Below, piece by piece: positions 10,284 to 19,693 of a DNA stretch of 64,000 nucleotides. The DNA comes from a bacterium (lineage in GTDB: Bacteria; Auribacterota; Auribacteria; Auribacterales; Auribacteraceae). Each line of letters begins with the position of its first letter. Position 1 is the stretch's first letter. The position numbers and the translations under genes are program-made. The notes beneath the pieces were generated by a model. The model saw nothing but the letters and a program-made list of their open reading frames with translations, made no database searches and was not told where the DNA came from. The DNA lies in contig JACKPL010000004.1 of the NCBI GenBank assembly GCA_024233545.1, positions 1 to 64,000 of the forward strand, written 5' to 3'.

Positions 10284-11220
10284 AACAGTTTTTATCGTCG
10301 GCCCTACATCTTCGGGTAAAACCTTTCTTGCGCATACTCTTGCACAAAAAATAGGACATGCCGAAATCATTTCAGCTGATTCCATGCAGGTGTTCAAACA
10401 TGTCGACATATTGTCAGCAAAACCTCCTGAATCTTTACGCAAAGAGATAAAATACCACCTTGTCGATTATGTCGGGCTACACGAGGAATATTCTGTGGCG
10501 CGGTTTTATGAAGATGCGTGTGCCTGCAAAAAAGAAATCACACAACGCGGGAATACTGCAATTGTTGTTGGAGGGACTGGGCTTTATGTCCGAACGTTAT
10601 TGCGCGGTATTTTCGATGCGCCTCCTGCCGATGAGGCGTTTCGAAAACACATGCATGATTTGGCTGAGCAACAAGGCGCAGGCTATCTTCACTCAATTTT
10701 ATCTGACTGCGATCCTCTTGCCGCACAAGCGATAAAACCGCAGAACATTCGTCGGGTTATTCGTGCATTGGAAGTACATAATTCAACAGGGATGCCGATT
10801 TCTTCCATGCAAGTGCAGTGGGAAAAAGCGCTGTTAAATCCTCATCCTATTTTCGGCAAAATGTATATGTGGGGAATTTATTGGCCGCGTCAGATCCTTT
10901 ATGAACGTATCAATCAACGTGTTCAGGAAATGTATAAAAATGGGCTAGTTGATGAAGTAATGTTCTTATTAAGTCAAGGGATAGAAAAGAATCTTGTCGT
11001 TTCTCAAGCGATAGGCATCAAAGAAATTGCCGCATATTTAAAAGGAGAAGTATCGCTATCAGATGCTCTTGAAACTATACAGCGCAATACTCGCCGTTTT
11101 GCAAAAAGACAGCTCACATGGTTTGCAAAAGAAGAAGCGTTCAATTGGTGCGTATTATATAATACTGATTCATTATTCCCACTCGTTGAATATATTTTAA
11201 AGGCTGTCGGCAAATATTAA
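10249..11220 (+). CDS. miaA: tRNA dimethylallyltransferase MiaA
   Basis: MiaA transfers the dimethylallyl group to A37 of tRNA, producing i6A, the substrate of MiaB encoded upstream. The P-loop is GPTSSGKT. ISADSMQVF is the DSxQ catalytic segment, VGGTGLYVRTLLRG the conserved central motif, and RNTRRFAKRQLTWF the C-terminal tRNA-contact motif. The length (323 residues) is normal. The gene starts inside the 3' end of mutL in another frame and closes the miaB-mutS-mutL-miaA run. A 93-base gap precedes hflX. Confidence 0.96.
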   Translation: MDNLENISKENKTVFIVGPTSSGKTFLAHTLAQKIGHAEIISADSMQVFKHVDILSAKPPESLRKEIKYHLVDYVGLHEEYSVARFYEDACACKKEITQRGNTAIVVGGTGLYVRTLLRGIFDAPPADEAFRKHMHDLAEQQGAGYLHSILSDCDPLAAQAIKPQNIRRVIRALEVHNSTGMPISSMQVQWEKALLNPHPIFGKMYMWGIYWPRQILYERINQRVQEMYKNGLVDEVMFLLSQGIEKNLVVSQAIGIKEIAAYLKGEVSLSDALETIQRNTRRFAKRQLTWFAKEEAFNWCVLYNTDSLFPLVEYILKAVGKY

Positions 11221-11313
11221 ACTTTGAAATTTCTTTTTAAAGCATGAAAAATAGAGTATATTCTATCATAAAGTAAAAATGATTATTACATTTTGGAGTA
11301 CGTTACTATTACA

Positions 11314-12588
11314 TTGTCTAACCAAGCTGTCACTGTTGCATTGGAATTACCGGCTGACCGAAGATGGAGAATAGAAGATTCTCTAGCAGAACTTCAATTA
11401 CTTGCCTCAACTGCGGGCCTTTCAGTTAGTTCTCGATTTGTCAATAAGCGTCAAAGCCCTTCAGCGGCGTATTATATCGGAAGCGGAAAAGTTGAAGAAA
11501 TAAAAAACTATTGTCAACTGAATGCCATTTCTCATGTATTGTTTGATGATAACCTTACTCCTGCTCAGGAAAAAAATTTAGCAAAGAAATTCGGCGATGA
11601 TATCTGCGTGATGGATCGAACCGAATTGATACTGAACATATTCTCACGGCGAGCTAAGTCCAAGGAAGGGAAACTGCAAATTGAACTTGCACAATTAGAG
11701 TATATGTTGCCGCGCCTAACACGTCAATGGACGCATCTTATCCATCAAGAAGGCGCTTCGGGAGGAATGGCGTGGGTTAAAGGGAAAGGCGAAAAACAGC
11801 TCGAGATGGATCGGCGGCAGATTCGTCATCGGATTACTATAATAAAAAAGGAATTGCTCGAAGTAGAAAATTACCGCATGGTTCAACGGAAAAGAAGACA
11901 ACGGAATTCATTGCCGGTGATTGCGATAATCGGTTATACGAATGCTGGAAAATCGACTTTGCTCAATTCACTTACTGATGCCGGCGCGTTAGCCGAAGAT
12001 AAATTGTTTGCTACTCTCGACCCTACCGCGCGACGGTATATTCTGCCGAATAATCAGCCGGTTCTTTTTATTGATACGGTGGGATTTATAAAAAAACTGC
12101 CTCATAATCTTGTCGAGGCGTTTAATGCTACACTTGAAGAAGTGCGGCAGGCTGATATTCTTCTTCATGTACTTGATGCCAGCGATGAGAAACTTGAAGA
12201 TAGAAAAAATGTAGTCGAAGAAGTATTAAAAGAACTCGGCGCACATGAAAAAACGATGATTACCGCTATCAATAAAATTGATTTAATGGAAACACAGCAG
12301 ATTATTCCTTCCCTTCAGCGGAGTTTATCGCCATGTGTTTCAATTTGTGCTAAAACAGGGGAAGGTTTTCAGGAATTATTTAAAACTATCGCATCGCATA
12401 CTTCATCACTTCGTATACGGGCAAAAGTGCTGATTCCGTTTGATAAACATCATCTCGTTGCATCGCTTTATAAACACGGAAAAGTATATGTACGCAAAGA
12501 TTTGCCGGAAGGGATTCTGCTTGATGCTGAAGTTGACCGCGCAGTTGCACATCTTTTTATCGAATTCAGCATAAATGGACGAGAATAA
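11314..12588 (+). CDS. hflX: Ribosome-associated GTPase HflX
   Basis: HflX splits stalled or heat-damaged 70S ribosomes. The N-terminal domain has AAYYIGSGKVEEIK and FDDNLTPAQEKNL; the middle has the QIELAQLEYMLPRL helix and the GEKQLEMDRR segment. The GTPase domain has G1 GYTNAGKST, a G3 region DTVGFIKKLPHNLVEAF and G4 NKID. The start is uncertain. The first in-frame TTG at 11293 overlaps the only good ribosome site (GGAG at 11295-11298), so initiation is more likely downstream, at TTG 11314 (chosen) or conceivably at ATT 11308. The protein then has 424 residues, a normal length. The miaA-hflX order is common in bacteria, usually with hfq between; no hfq is present here. Confidence 0.92.
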   Translation: MSNQAVTVALELPADRRWRIEDSLAELQLLASTAGLSVSSRFVNKRQSPSAAYYIGSGKVEEIKNYCQLNAISHVLFDDNLTPAQEKNLAKKFGDDICVMDRTELILNIFSRRAKSKEGKLQIELAQLEYMLPRLTRQWTHLIHQEGASGGMAWVKGKGEKQLEMDRRQIRHRITIIKKELLEVENYRMVQRKRRQRNSLPVIAIIGYTNAGKSTLLNSLTDAGALAEDKLFATLDPTARRYILPNNQPVLFIDTVGFIKKLPHNLVEAFNATLEEVRQADILLHVLDASDEKLEDRKNVVEEVLKELGAHEKTMITAINKIDLMETQQIIPSLQRSLSPCVSICAKTGEGFQELFKTIASHTSSLRIRAKVLIPFDKHHLVASLYKHGKVYVRKDLPEGILLDAEVDRAVAHLFIEFSINGRE

Positions 12589-12764
12589 CTAAAAAATATA
12601 ACAAAACTATTGAAAGAATAATAAAAAAAAAGTAATATTAGCCACAAATTTTTGCTTTATCCTCTGCTGTCAATTCTGTCAGTTTATAAATAGCGTTTCA
12701 AAAGTGATTTGGAAAAAAATCTGTTCATAGAACAATTATGCCGCAGGCGTAAAGGAGCACAAAC

Positions 12765-13802
12765 ATGTTCAACTTTTTGTCGAGTATTTTTGCGTATGAT
12801 ATGGGGATAGACCTCGGTACCGCAAATACTCTCGTGTATGTTAAAGGCAGAGGAATCGTTCTGACAGAACCATCGGTGGTTGCAGTCCAGCAGGGCACAA
12901 ATAAAGTTATGGCTGTTGGAGAAGAAGCAAAAAAAATGCTGGGAAGAACCCCCGGAAATATCGTGGCAATACGGCCTTTAAAAGATGGGGTTATCGCTAA
13001 TTTTGAGATCACGGAAGCAATGCTCCGTTATTTTATTCGGAAGGTACACAGTTCAAAGAACAGTTTTCTCCCATTTCATCCAAAACCTCGCGTTGTTATT
13101 GCTGTTCCGTCGGGTATAACCGAGGTGGAAAAACGTGCTGTCGAAGATTCAGCCGAACATGCTGGCGCTCGGGAAGTCCATCTCATTGAAGAACCGATGG
13201 CCGCCGCAATCGGCGTCGGGCTTCCTGTCCAAGAACCGACCGGGAATATGATTATTGATATAGGCGGCGGAACTACTGAAGTGGCAGTTATTTCTTTGGC
13301 AGGAATTGTCTTTAGTAGAAGTGTTCGTGTTGGCGGCGATGAGCTTGATGAGGCAATTATCCAGTATCTCAAAAGAACCTATAATCTTATGATTGGCGAG
13401 AGAACAGCTGAGATTATTAAAATGACTATTGGTTCTGCATATAAACTTGACGAAGAATTATCAATGGAAGTAAAGGGGCGCGACCTTGTTGCAGGGCTTC
13501 CTAAAACGATTACCATCAATTCCGAAGAAATCCGCGAAGCGTTAACCGAACCGATATCGACAATTCTTGAAGCAGTTCGCATTGCTCTTGAACGGTGCCC
13601 TCCGGAATTATCCGCAGACCTAGTCGATAAAGGGTTGATACTCGCAGGAGGCGGCGGTTTGTTGAAAAATCTCGATAAACTTATCAGTGCAGATACCGGA
13701 TTGCCTGTGGCGATTGCCGATGATCCTCTCAGTGCAGTTGCATTGGGGACAGGCAGGGTATTGGAGGAAATAAAGTTTTTAAGTAGAATCCGCTTAGAAT
13801 AA
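12765..13802 (+). CDS. mreB: Rod-shape-determining actin homologue MreB
   Basis: MreB forms membrane-bound filaments that guide lateral peptidoglycan synthesis. The N-terminus has a hydrophobic membrane-anchor segment (MFNFLSSIF). Then come GIDLGTANTLVYVKG (phosphate 1), IEEPMAAAIG, DIGGGTTEVAVIS (phosphate 2) and LILAGGGGLL (adenosine motif). Length is 345 residues, as usual. A strong AAAGGAG site lies upstream of ATG 12765, and the 176-base gap after hflX probably holds the promoter of the mre operon, although I could not pick out convincing -35/-10 boxes. It is the first gene of mreB-mreC-mreD-mrdA-rodA. Confidence 0.97.
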   Translation: MFNFLSSIFAYDMGIDLGTANTLVYVKGRGIVLTEPSVVAVQQGTNKVMAVGEEAKKMLGRTPGNIVAIRPLKDGVIANFEITEAMLRYFIRKVHSSKNSFLPFHPKPRVVIAVPSGITEVEKRAVEDSAEHAGAREVHLIEEPMAAAIGVGLPVQEPTGNMIIDIGGGTTEVAVISLAGIVFSRSVRVGGDELDEAIIQYLKRTYNLMIGERTAEIIKMTIGSAYKLDEELSMEVKGRDLVAGLPKTITINSEEIREALTEPISTILEAVRIALERCPPELSADLVDKGLILAGGGGLLKNLDKLISADTGLPVAIADDPLSAVALGTGRVLEEIKFLSRIRLE

Positions 13803-13820
13803 GTGTGGAATCACTAATCC

Positions 13821-14663
13821 GTGGTACAGGTATCAAAAAGAATTATTGGCACGATTGTTATCGTATTGTGCATAACGGTATTTTTATCAATAAAATTTCC
13901 TGTCTTTCGCAGTATCCGTATGCTTATGGTACAAGTAAGTATGCCGGCGCTTAGTTTATCGAATAAGACGCTAACTGTCCTCAGAGATTTAAAATCCGCT
14001 TTTGTGTTAAACGCCGAATTGAAGCGCGAAAATAACGCTTTAAAAAATCAGACATTATTCCTTCAATCAAAAATCAACGTATTGCGCGAATATGAAATCG
14101 AGAACCGGCGATTGCGCGCATTACTGGAATTTAAAGAAAACATTGAATATGATACTATACCCGCAAAAGTTATTGGGCGTGACTTGACCGGATGGTCGCA
14201 AATCATAATTATCGACAAGGGGACTCGGCATAATATAGCTATTGATATGTCTGTAGTGTCAGGCGATGGTGTTGTGGGTAAAGTAATTGAGACGGGCTAT
14301 TTTGCATCAAAAGTGCTGTTGCTTATTGATAAACAAAGCCGGATAGGAGCGATAATGCAGAAATCTCGGTTTGTCGGAGTTATTGAAGGTACCGGCAAAC
14401 CGTATTTAATTATGAATTACTTGCCTAGAGAAGGCGATTTTTTCATTGATGATATGGCGCTTTCATCGGGGTTAGGGAAAGTATACGAAAAGGGGTTGGT
14501 GATCGGGCAAATAAAAGCAATACATGAGGAGAAGTTTGGGTTATATAAATATGCTGAGGTTGTGCCTGCTGTAAACTTCAATAAACTCGAGGAAGTGCTT
14601 GTGATACTGAAATCAAACGCGGAGTTTAAAAAAAATGAGGCGAGGATATATAATTTGGAATGA
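13821..14663 (+). CDS. mreC: Rod-shape-determining protein MreC
   Basis: MreC is the periplasmic elongasome scaffold that activates PBP2. A single N-terminal membrane helix (residues about 7-25) is followed by a coiled coil (NAELKRENNALKNQ onward). The beta-domain family motifs follow: VIGRDLTGWSQ, IIIDKGTRHNI, GVVGKVIE, LLIDKQSRIGAI and GLVIGQI. The length of 280 residues is typical. Initiation is at GTG 13821, 18 bases after mreB, with only a weak ribosome site. The end overlaps mreD by 29 bases. Confidence 0.92.
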   Translation: MVQVSKRIIGTIVIVLCITVFLSIKFPVFRSIRMLMVQVSMPALSLSNKTLTVLRDLKSAFVLNAELKRENNALKNQTLFLQSKINVLREYEIENRRLRALLEFKENIEYDTIPAKVIGRDLTGWSQIIIIDKGTRHNIAIDMSVVSGDGVVGKVIETGYFASKVLLLIDKQSRIGAIMQKSRFVGVIEGTGKPYLIMNYLPREGDFFIDDMALSSGLGKVYEKGLVIGQIKAIHEEKFGLYKYAEVVPAVNFNKLEEVLVILKSNAEFKKNEARIYNLE

Positions 14664-15171
14664 ATCTTCTGCTAATTTCCCAAACAAAATCGGCGTTTTT
14701 CTGCTGATGTATTTTTTTGGCGGAATTCAAGCCAATAGTATATTTGTGGTATTTGATTATTATCTCTATTGTAACATGCTTCTTTTATTAGCGGCTTTCC
14801 TTGCAATTGAATACGATTGGAAATACATTAAATGGTACTGTCTCTGTATCGGAGCAATACTTGATGCTTTTACGTTTCAGGCGTTTGGTACATCAATTGT
14901 TGCTGTTTGGGCAATGGGGTACATGATCGAACGTATTAAACGGGCATTTTATATTGAATATATAAGTACTACAATATTTCTGCTTTTTATTTTAATCCTT
15001 GGTTATTGTTTTTTATACACTGTTTGGCAATATGTTGTGTATAATGCTGACGAAATGGTTGCTCCATTTACCTTGTTAGTAATCCAAAATGCGCCATTAA
15101 CTTTGTTTTGTGCGCCTGTCCTATATCCATTGTTAAGGGTAGTTTTTAATGTCAAGAAATCATCGTTTTGA
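14635..15171 (+). CDS. mreD: Rod-shape-determining membrane protein MreD
   Basis: This small, very hydrophobic protein (178 residues, about five to six membrane segments) sits exactly where MreD is expected between mreC and the PBP2 gene. The fold is supported by position, size and a central segment (GAILDAFTFQAFGTS) resembling the conserved MreD G-x-x-x-D region. MreD is an inner-membrane partner of MreC in the elongasome. The assigned ATG at 14635 has a GGAG about ten bases upstream but overlaps mreC by 29 bases. Sequence conservation in this family is weak, so the call rests partly on context. Confidence 0.85.
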   Translation: MRRGYIIWNESSANFPNKIGVFLLMYFFGGIQANSIFVVFDYYLYCNMLLLLAAFLAIEYDWKYIKWYCLCIGAILDAFTFQAFGTSIVAVWAMGYMIERIKRAFYIEYISTTIFLLFILILGYCFLYTVWQYVVYNADEMVAPFTLLVIQNAPLTLFCAPVLYPLLRVVFNVKKSSF

Positions 15172-16984
15172 AAGAGCCTTTCTTGATCAGTTTGAAGACC
15201 GGCTTCGTATTTCCATTGCGATAATTGCTTTATTATTTGCTGTATTGTTCTTTGTGTTTTGGCGTGTTCAAGTATTTAATGGCGGCTTATACAGTGATTT
15301 AGCGCGTAATAATCGTATCCGGAAAATTATTATCCCTGCGCCTCGCGGTTCACTATTGGACAGGAAAGGGGTTATTCTTGCCGATAATCGCCCTTCGTTT
15401 GATGTTGAAATTGTCATTGAGGATATTCCGCGAGGAAGAAAAAAAGAAATTGCAGGCCGCCTAGCTTCGGTGCTTAATATCACGGAAGACGTTATTTTGG
15501 AGAAAATTCAGTCGTCGCGTCGCGTTCCTTATGTCCCTGAAAAAATAGCCCGAGACATTTCTTTGGAAACCGTAACGGTGATACAAGAAATGCGAGAGCA
15601 TTTTCCGGGTATTACCATTACTCCAGTGCCGGTAAGAGATTATCGTTTCGGTACTTTCGCCTCACACGTAATAGGATATTTAGGAAAATTATCCCCGGAT
15701 GAATATAAGAATTTGAAAGATTCAGGATACTATATTCAGGATTATATCGGTAAAATGGGAATCGAAAAAGCCGCGGAACGCTATTTAAAAGGAGAACATG
15801 GCGGAATGCAGGTTCAAGTAGATTACCGCGGATACACTGATAAGGTTTTAGGGATTAAAAATCCCGTCCAAGGAAATAATGTTTATTTGACTATCGATCA
15901 TCATATTCAGGAAAAAGCTGAAACGCTGATGGCTGAGAAAAGCGGGGCGATTATTGTTATGGATACACGAAATGGCGATGTTCTTGCTTTGGTAAGTGCT
16001 CCGGAATTTGACCCCAATCTTTTTATTAAGCCAACCGATCCTGCGATTATACAAGATATATTTCAAAGTGAAAAAAAATATTTGCTTAATAAAGCTACTC
16101 GTGAATTGTATCCGCCCGGTTCTACTTTTAAGCTTCTTATCGCAATGGCGGCTATGGAAAATGCAGGATTGAGCATGGTCAAAAAATATGATTGTCGCGG
16201 GGCATTTAAGTTAGGCGGTTTTACTTTTCATTGTTGGTATAGAAAAGGACACGGAACTCTTAATGTATCCGAAGCGATACGGTATTCATGTAATGTTTTT
16301 TTCTATAACCTTGCAGATGATCTGTTAGGTATTCATGATATAAATGAATGGGCGAATAATTTCGGGTTTGGTGAAAGAACAGGGATTGACTTGGATTCAG
16401 AATCAGCTGGAATTAACCCTTCGATAGAGTGGAAAAAAAATACTTTTAAAGAATCATGGTATCCGGGAGATACCATCAATATGTCCATAGGCCAAGGATA
16501 CATGCTGGCAACGCCACTGCAGGTAGCATGTTATATTACTGCTTTGGCTAATGGAGGAAAATTATTTAAACCTCGGCTCCTCAACAGAGTTGTTTCTTCT
16601 GCCGGAAAAGATTTAGAAACGTTTCCGCCTGTCTTGCGCCGTCAAATAAACTTTACCGATGAACATCATGGAGTTATTGTTCAGGCGATGAAAGAAGTGG
16701 TACAACACCCTTACGGCACAGGGATAAATGCGCGTGTCGATGGGGTGGAAGTATCGGGCAAGACCGGTACTGTCCAAGTAGGCACACCGGCAAATCGGCG
16801 TCATCATGCATGGTTTGTCGGGTTTGCGCCGTCAGATTCTCCTGAAGTATCTATAGTGGTTCTTGTCGAAAATGCATCTGCAGGCAGTACCGATGCCGCA
16901 CCGTTGGCGGCAGAAATATTAAAGACTTATTTTATGGAAAGAATGCCGCCTCTTATGACTAAGGATATCTCAGAAAATGATTAA
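15149..16984 (+). CDS. mrdA: Penicillin-binding protein 2 (elongasome transpeptidase)
   Basis: PBP2 is the transpeptidase of lateral wall synthesis, working with RodA. An N-terminal membrane helix (about 21-41) is followed by the PBP dimerisation domain (APRGSLLDRKG). The transpeptidase domain has the active-site SxxK at Ser325-Lys328 (PPGSTFK), the SxN motif in SCNVFF, and the KTG box at Lys538 (GKTGTVQVG). IDLDSESAG and SIGQGYMLATPLQ are further class B PBP landmarks. The length (611) is normal. It overlaps both neighbours (mreD by 23 bases, rodA by 8), indicating one transcript. Confidence 0.96.
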   Translation: MSRNHRFERAFLDQFEDRLRISIAIIALLFAVLFFVFWRVQVFNGGLYSDLARNNRIRKIIIPAPRGSLLDRKGVILADNRPSFDVEIVIEDIPRGRKKEIAGRLASVLNITEDVILEKIQSSRRVPYVPEKIARDISLETVTVIQEMREHFPGITITPVPVRDYRFGTFASHVIGYLGKLSPDEYKNLKDSGYYIQDYIGKMGIEKAAERYLKGEHGGMQVQVDYRGYTDKVLGIKNPVQGNNVYLTIDHHIQEKAETLMAEKSGAIIVMDTRNGDVLALVSAPEFDPNLFIKPTDPAIIQDIFQSEKKYLLNKATRELYPPGSTFKLLIAMAAMENAGLSMVKKYDCRGAFKLGGFTFHCWYRKGHGTLNVSEAIRYSCNVFFYNLADDLLGIHDINEWANNFGFGERTGIDLDSESAGINPSIEWKKNTFKESWYPGDTINMSIGQGYMLATPLQVACYITALANGGKLFKPRLLNRVVSSAGKDLETFPPVLRRQINFTDEHHGVIVQAMKEVVQHPYGTGINARVDGVEVSGKTGTVQVGTPANRRHHAWFVGFAPSDSPEVSIVVLVENASAGSTDAAPLAAEILKTYFMERMPPLMTKDISEND

Positions 16985-18083
16985 TTTTCGCGCTTTTAAA
17001 TATATTCATTATTCGTTGCTTATCGTAACGGTATTACTTGTCCTGATTGGAGTTGTATCGATTTACAGTGCGGCTTATCAAATTACGCTTGAAACCAATG
17101 CGCAAGTCCATTATGCCATGAAACAACTTGCATGGGCATGTATAGGAATATTTATATTTTTCGTTATTATATTCTATGGGTATGACGGCATATATAAATT
17201 ATCTTACCCGTTATTTCTCGGCAATATTTTATTATTGGTGTTAGTTTTGGTTCTTGGTAGTGTTCGGCATGGTTCTCAGCGTTGGCTTCAGTTTGGGGGC
17301 GTGTTAATTCAGCCGTCTGAGTTCGCGAAACTGACATTTGTCCTTGCTTTAGCGCGGTATGTTTCAAAAAACCTTATGCAAAATAGAAGTTTTATGTTTG
17401 TTTTAAAACCTCTGCTTTTAACTTTTATTCCTGTAATTCTTATACTTCAACAACCTGATCTCGGAACATCGTTAGTATTTTTTCCTGTATTTTTATCGGT
17501 AATATTTGTTGCGGGGGTAAATATACGGTATCTTATTAAAATGAGTTTAGTCGGTATTACAACCATGCCTTTTCTTTGGTTTTGTTTAAGGGATTACCAA
17601 AAAAACCGGATTCGGGTATTCTGTGATCCAAATCTTGACCCTACAGGATTAGGATATCAAGCGATTCAATCTAAAATTGCTGTCGGAGCAGGCGGTTTAT
17701 TCGGTAAAGGCTGGCTTAACGGCACGCAAAATCAATTGAATTTTCTTCCTAAACGGCACACGGATTTTATTTTTTCAGTCATCAGTGAAGAATGGGGATT
17801 TTTAGGAGTTGTTCTTGTGTTGTCACTTTACTTTTTACTCGTTGTAATGGGGATTTATATTGCGTCAAAATCGAAAGATACTTATGGGAAATTATTAGCG
17901 GTCGGCATTTCATTTATGATATTATCACATGTGGTTATCAATGTTGGAATGACTGTTGGCATTATGCCTATTACAGGGCTTCCGCTCGTGTTTCTCAGTT
18001 ATGGCGGGTCATCAATGTTAACTGCTTTAATATCGATTGCAATTCTTGAAAGTATATGGATTAAAAGAAGATATGATTACTAA
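16977..18083 (+). CDS. rodA: Peptidoglycan glycosyltransferase RodA (SEDS family)
   Basis: RodA polymerises lipid II together with PBP2. The 368-residue protein has about ten membrane segments. Family motifs include IYSAA near the first helix, LIQPSEFAKL, QQPDLGTS, NLDPTGLGYQAIQSKIAVG with GGLFGKGW, LPKRHTDFIFSVISEEWG (the SEDS signature), and GLPLVFLSYGGSSML near the end. The gene starts 8 bases before the end of mrdA and its own end overlaps the RNase G gene by 11 bases, so the cell-shape operon probably continues into rng. Confidence 0.96.
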   Translation: MINFRAFKYIHYSLLIVTVLLVLIGVVSIYSAAYQITLETNAQVHYAMKQLAWACIGIFIFFVIIFYGYDGIYKLSYPLFLGNILLLVLVLVLGSVRHGSQRWLQFGGVLIQPSEFAKLTFVLALARYVSKNLMQNRSFMFVLKPLLLTFIPVILILQQPDLGTSLVFFPVFLSVIFVAGVNIRYLIKMSLVGITTMPFLWFCLRDYQKNRIRVFCDPNLDPTGLGYQAIQSKIAVGAGGLFGKGWLNGTQNQLNFLPKRHTDFIFSVISEEWGFLGVVLVLSLYFLLVVMGIYIASKSKDTYGKLLAVGISFMILSHVVINVGMTVGIMPITGLPLVFLSYGGSSMLTALISIAILESIWIKRRYDY

Positions 18084-19650
18084 CTTTTTTAAAGATTTAA
18101 CCAAGCATACAGATGAAACGGATTTGAAAAACCGAATCATCATCAATGTCGATCAACAAGAAACTCGTATTGCGTTTATGATCAATCATAAACTCGAAAA
18201 CTTTTTTATTGAGCGCAATTCCAACAGGCCTGCGGCAGGTAATATCTATATAGGAATTGTCAAAGACATTTTACCAAGCATTCAAGCAGCGTTTATTGAT
18301 ATCGGAGAAGAAAAAAACGGCTTTATTCATGTTGCCGACGTGAAAGAGAATTTTTCTGCGCTTTTCGATCGTCTCGTCGATGAAAATCCGGCTCAAGTTA
18401 ATAAAAAAAACCACCAAAATATATCAATAACCGATGTGCTCCGTAAAGGACAAGTAATTCCGGTACAAGTACGTAAAGAAGAATTAGGGAGTAAAGGCGC
18501 ACGATTAACGAGTAATATAACATTGCCGGGAAGAAACCTTGTTCTGATTCCATATGCGAATAGAAGGGGGATATCACGCAAAATAATTGATCGAGAAGAG
18601 CGGGCACGTTTAAAAGAATTGCTCAAATCCATTAAAATTCCCGGAGATTATGGTGTAATTGTTCGTACAGCAGGTGGGAACGCAACAGTTAAAAACTTGC
18701 AGATGGATATTAACTTTCTCGTTAGGACATGGAGAGGATTGCAGAAAACGGTTGAGGGTTATCAAGGGAAACCTTTTTGCGTCCACAATGATTCGGATAT
18801 CGCCATTACCATATTGCGCGATATGGACATAGACCACATTGATGAGATTGTTGTCGATTGTCGTGAAACATACTTGAAAATAAAAAAATATTTCCGGTTC
18901 TTCTTTCCGAATTCTAGGCGTAAGGTGGTTTATCACCGAAAAAAAATTGCTGTCTTTGATTATTACAGTGTTGAAGAAGAACTTGCAAAAATTTTTCAGA
19001 GAAAGGTGTGGCTTAAGTGCGGCGGGTATATTGTTATCGATGAAGCAGAAGCGCTTATAGCAATTGATGTGAATTCCGGGCGTAATGTACAAAACAAGAA
19101 CCTTGAAAAAACCATAATGCAGACTAATTTAGAAGCCGCGGAAGAAATTGCCCGGCAGTTGCGGTTACGTAATATTGGCGGAATTATTGTCATTGATTTC
19201 ATTGATATGGCAAAAAAAGAAAATCGCGATGCCGTATTGAAAAAATTACAGGAAACTTTGCAGTACGATAAAGCAAAAACTAATATATTGCCCTTATCAG
19301 CAATTGGGCTTGTAGAAATGACCCGTCAAAGAATTAAGGAAAGCGTAAATCAGGAATTATATGAAGTGTGTCCGCAATGTAATGGGCGCGGCATTATCAA
19401 ATCGGTTCTGAGCATTAGCATCGAAGCTGTCCGCAAAATAAAAAGCGCGTTGGTTAAAACACGGGAAAGAAAGCTTAAAATTGCCCTGCATCCAAAAATA
19501 ATCGAACAGATTGTCAAAGATAGCCAGTCGTTTCGCATAGAACTTGAGAAAACATATCGTAAAAGAATAGCGCTTTCAGCTGATACGTCGCTCGATTATG
19601 AGCATATCCGTATCGAATATCTTTCGTCGGGCAATACCGAAATTTTATAA
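18073..19650 (+). CDS. rng: Ribonuclease E/G family protein (RNase G-like)
   Basis: The family cuts single-stranded, AU-rich RNA in rRNA processing and mRNA turnover. An S1 domain (residues about 50-140, AAFIDIGEEKNGFIHVADV) is followed by the RNase H-like and DNase I-like subdomains. The metal-binding aspartates lie in IAIDVNSG and IVIDFIDM. The zinc-link cysteines occur as CPQCNGRG. The 525-residue length without a long C-terminal scaffold fits RNase G rather than RNase E. ATG 18073, inside the end of rodA and behind AAAGAAG, is preferred to an earlier ATG at 18037. rng next to mre genes is a common arrangement. Confidence 0.93.
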   Translation: MITNFFKDLTKHTDETDLKNRIIINVDQQETRIAFMINHKLENFFIERNSNRPAAGNIYIGIVKDILPSIQAAFIDIGEEKNGFIHVADVKENFSALFDRLVDENPAQVNKKNHQNISITDVLRKGQVIPVQVRKEELGSKGARLTSNITLPGRNLVLIPYANRRGISRKIIDREERARLKELLKSIKIPGDYGVIVRTAGGNATVKNLQMDINFLVRTWRGLQKTVEGYQGKPFCVHNDSDIAITILRDMDIDHIDEIVVDCRETYLKIKKYFRFFFPNSRRKVVYHRKKIAVFDYYSVEEELAKIFQRKVWLKCGGYIVIDEAEALIAIDVNSGRNVQNKNLEKTIMQTNLEAAEEIARQLRLRNIGGIIVIDFIDMAKKENRDAVLKKLQETLQYDKAKTNILPLSAIGLVEMTRQRIKESVNQELYEVCPQCNGRGIIKSVLSISIEAVRKIKSALVKTRERKLKIALHPKIIEQIVKDSQSFRIELEKTYRKRIALSADTSLDYEHIRIEYLSSGNTEIL

Positions 19651-19693
19651 CTGCAAACAGGAGAACCATGTACTGGTTTGATAGGCAGGAAAG

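Noticed and set aside
12589..12764. Promoter boxes upstream of mreB
   Set aside because: TATAAA-like sequence occurs near 12683 but no acceptable -35 at the right distance; too weak to report.
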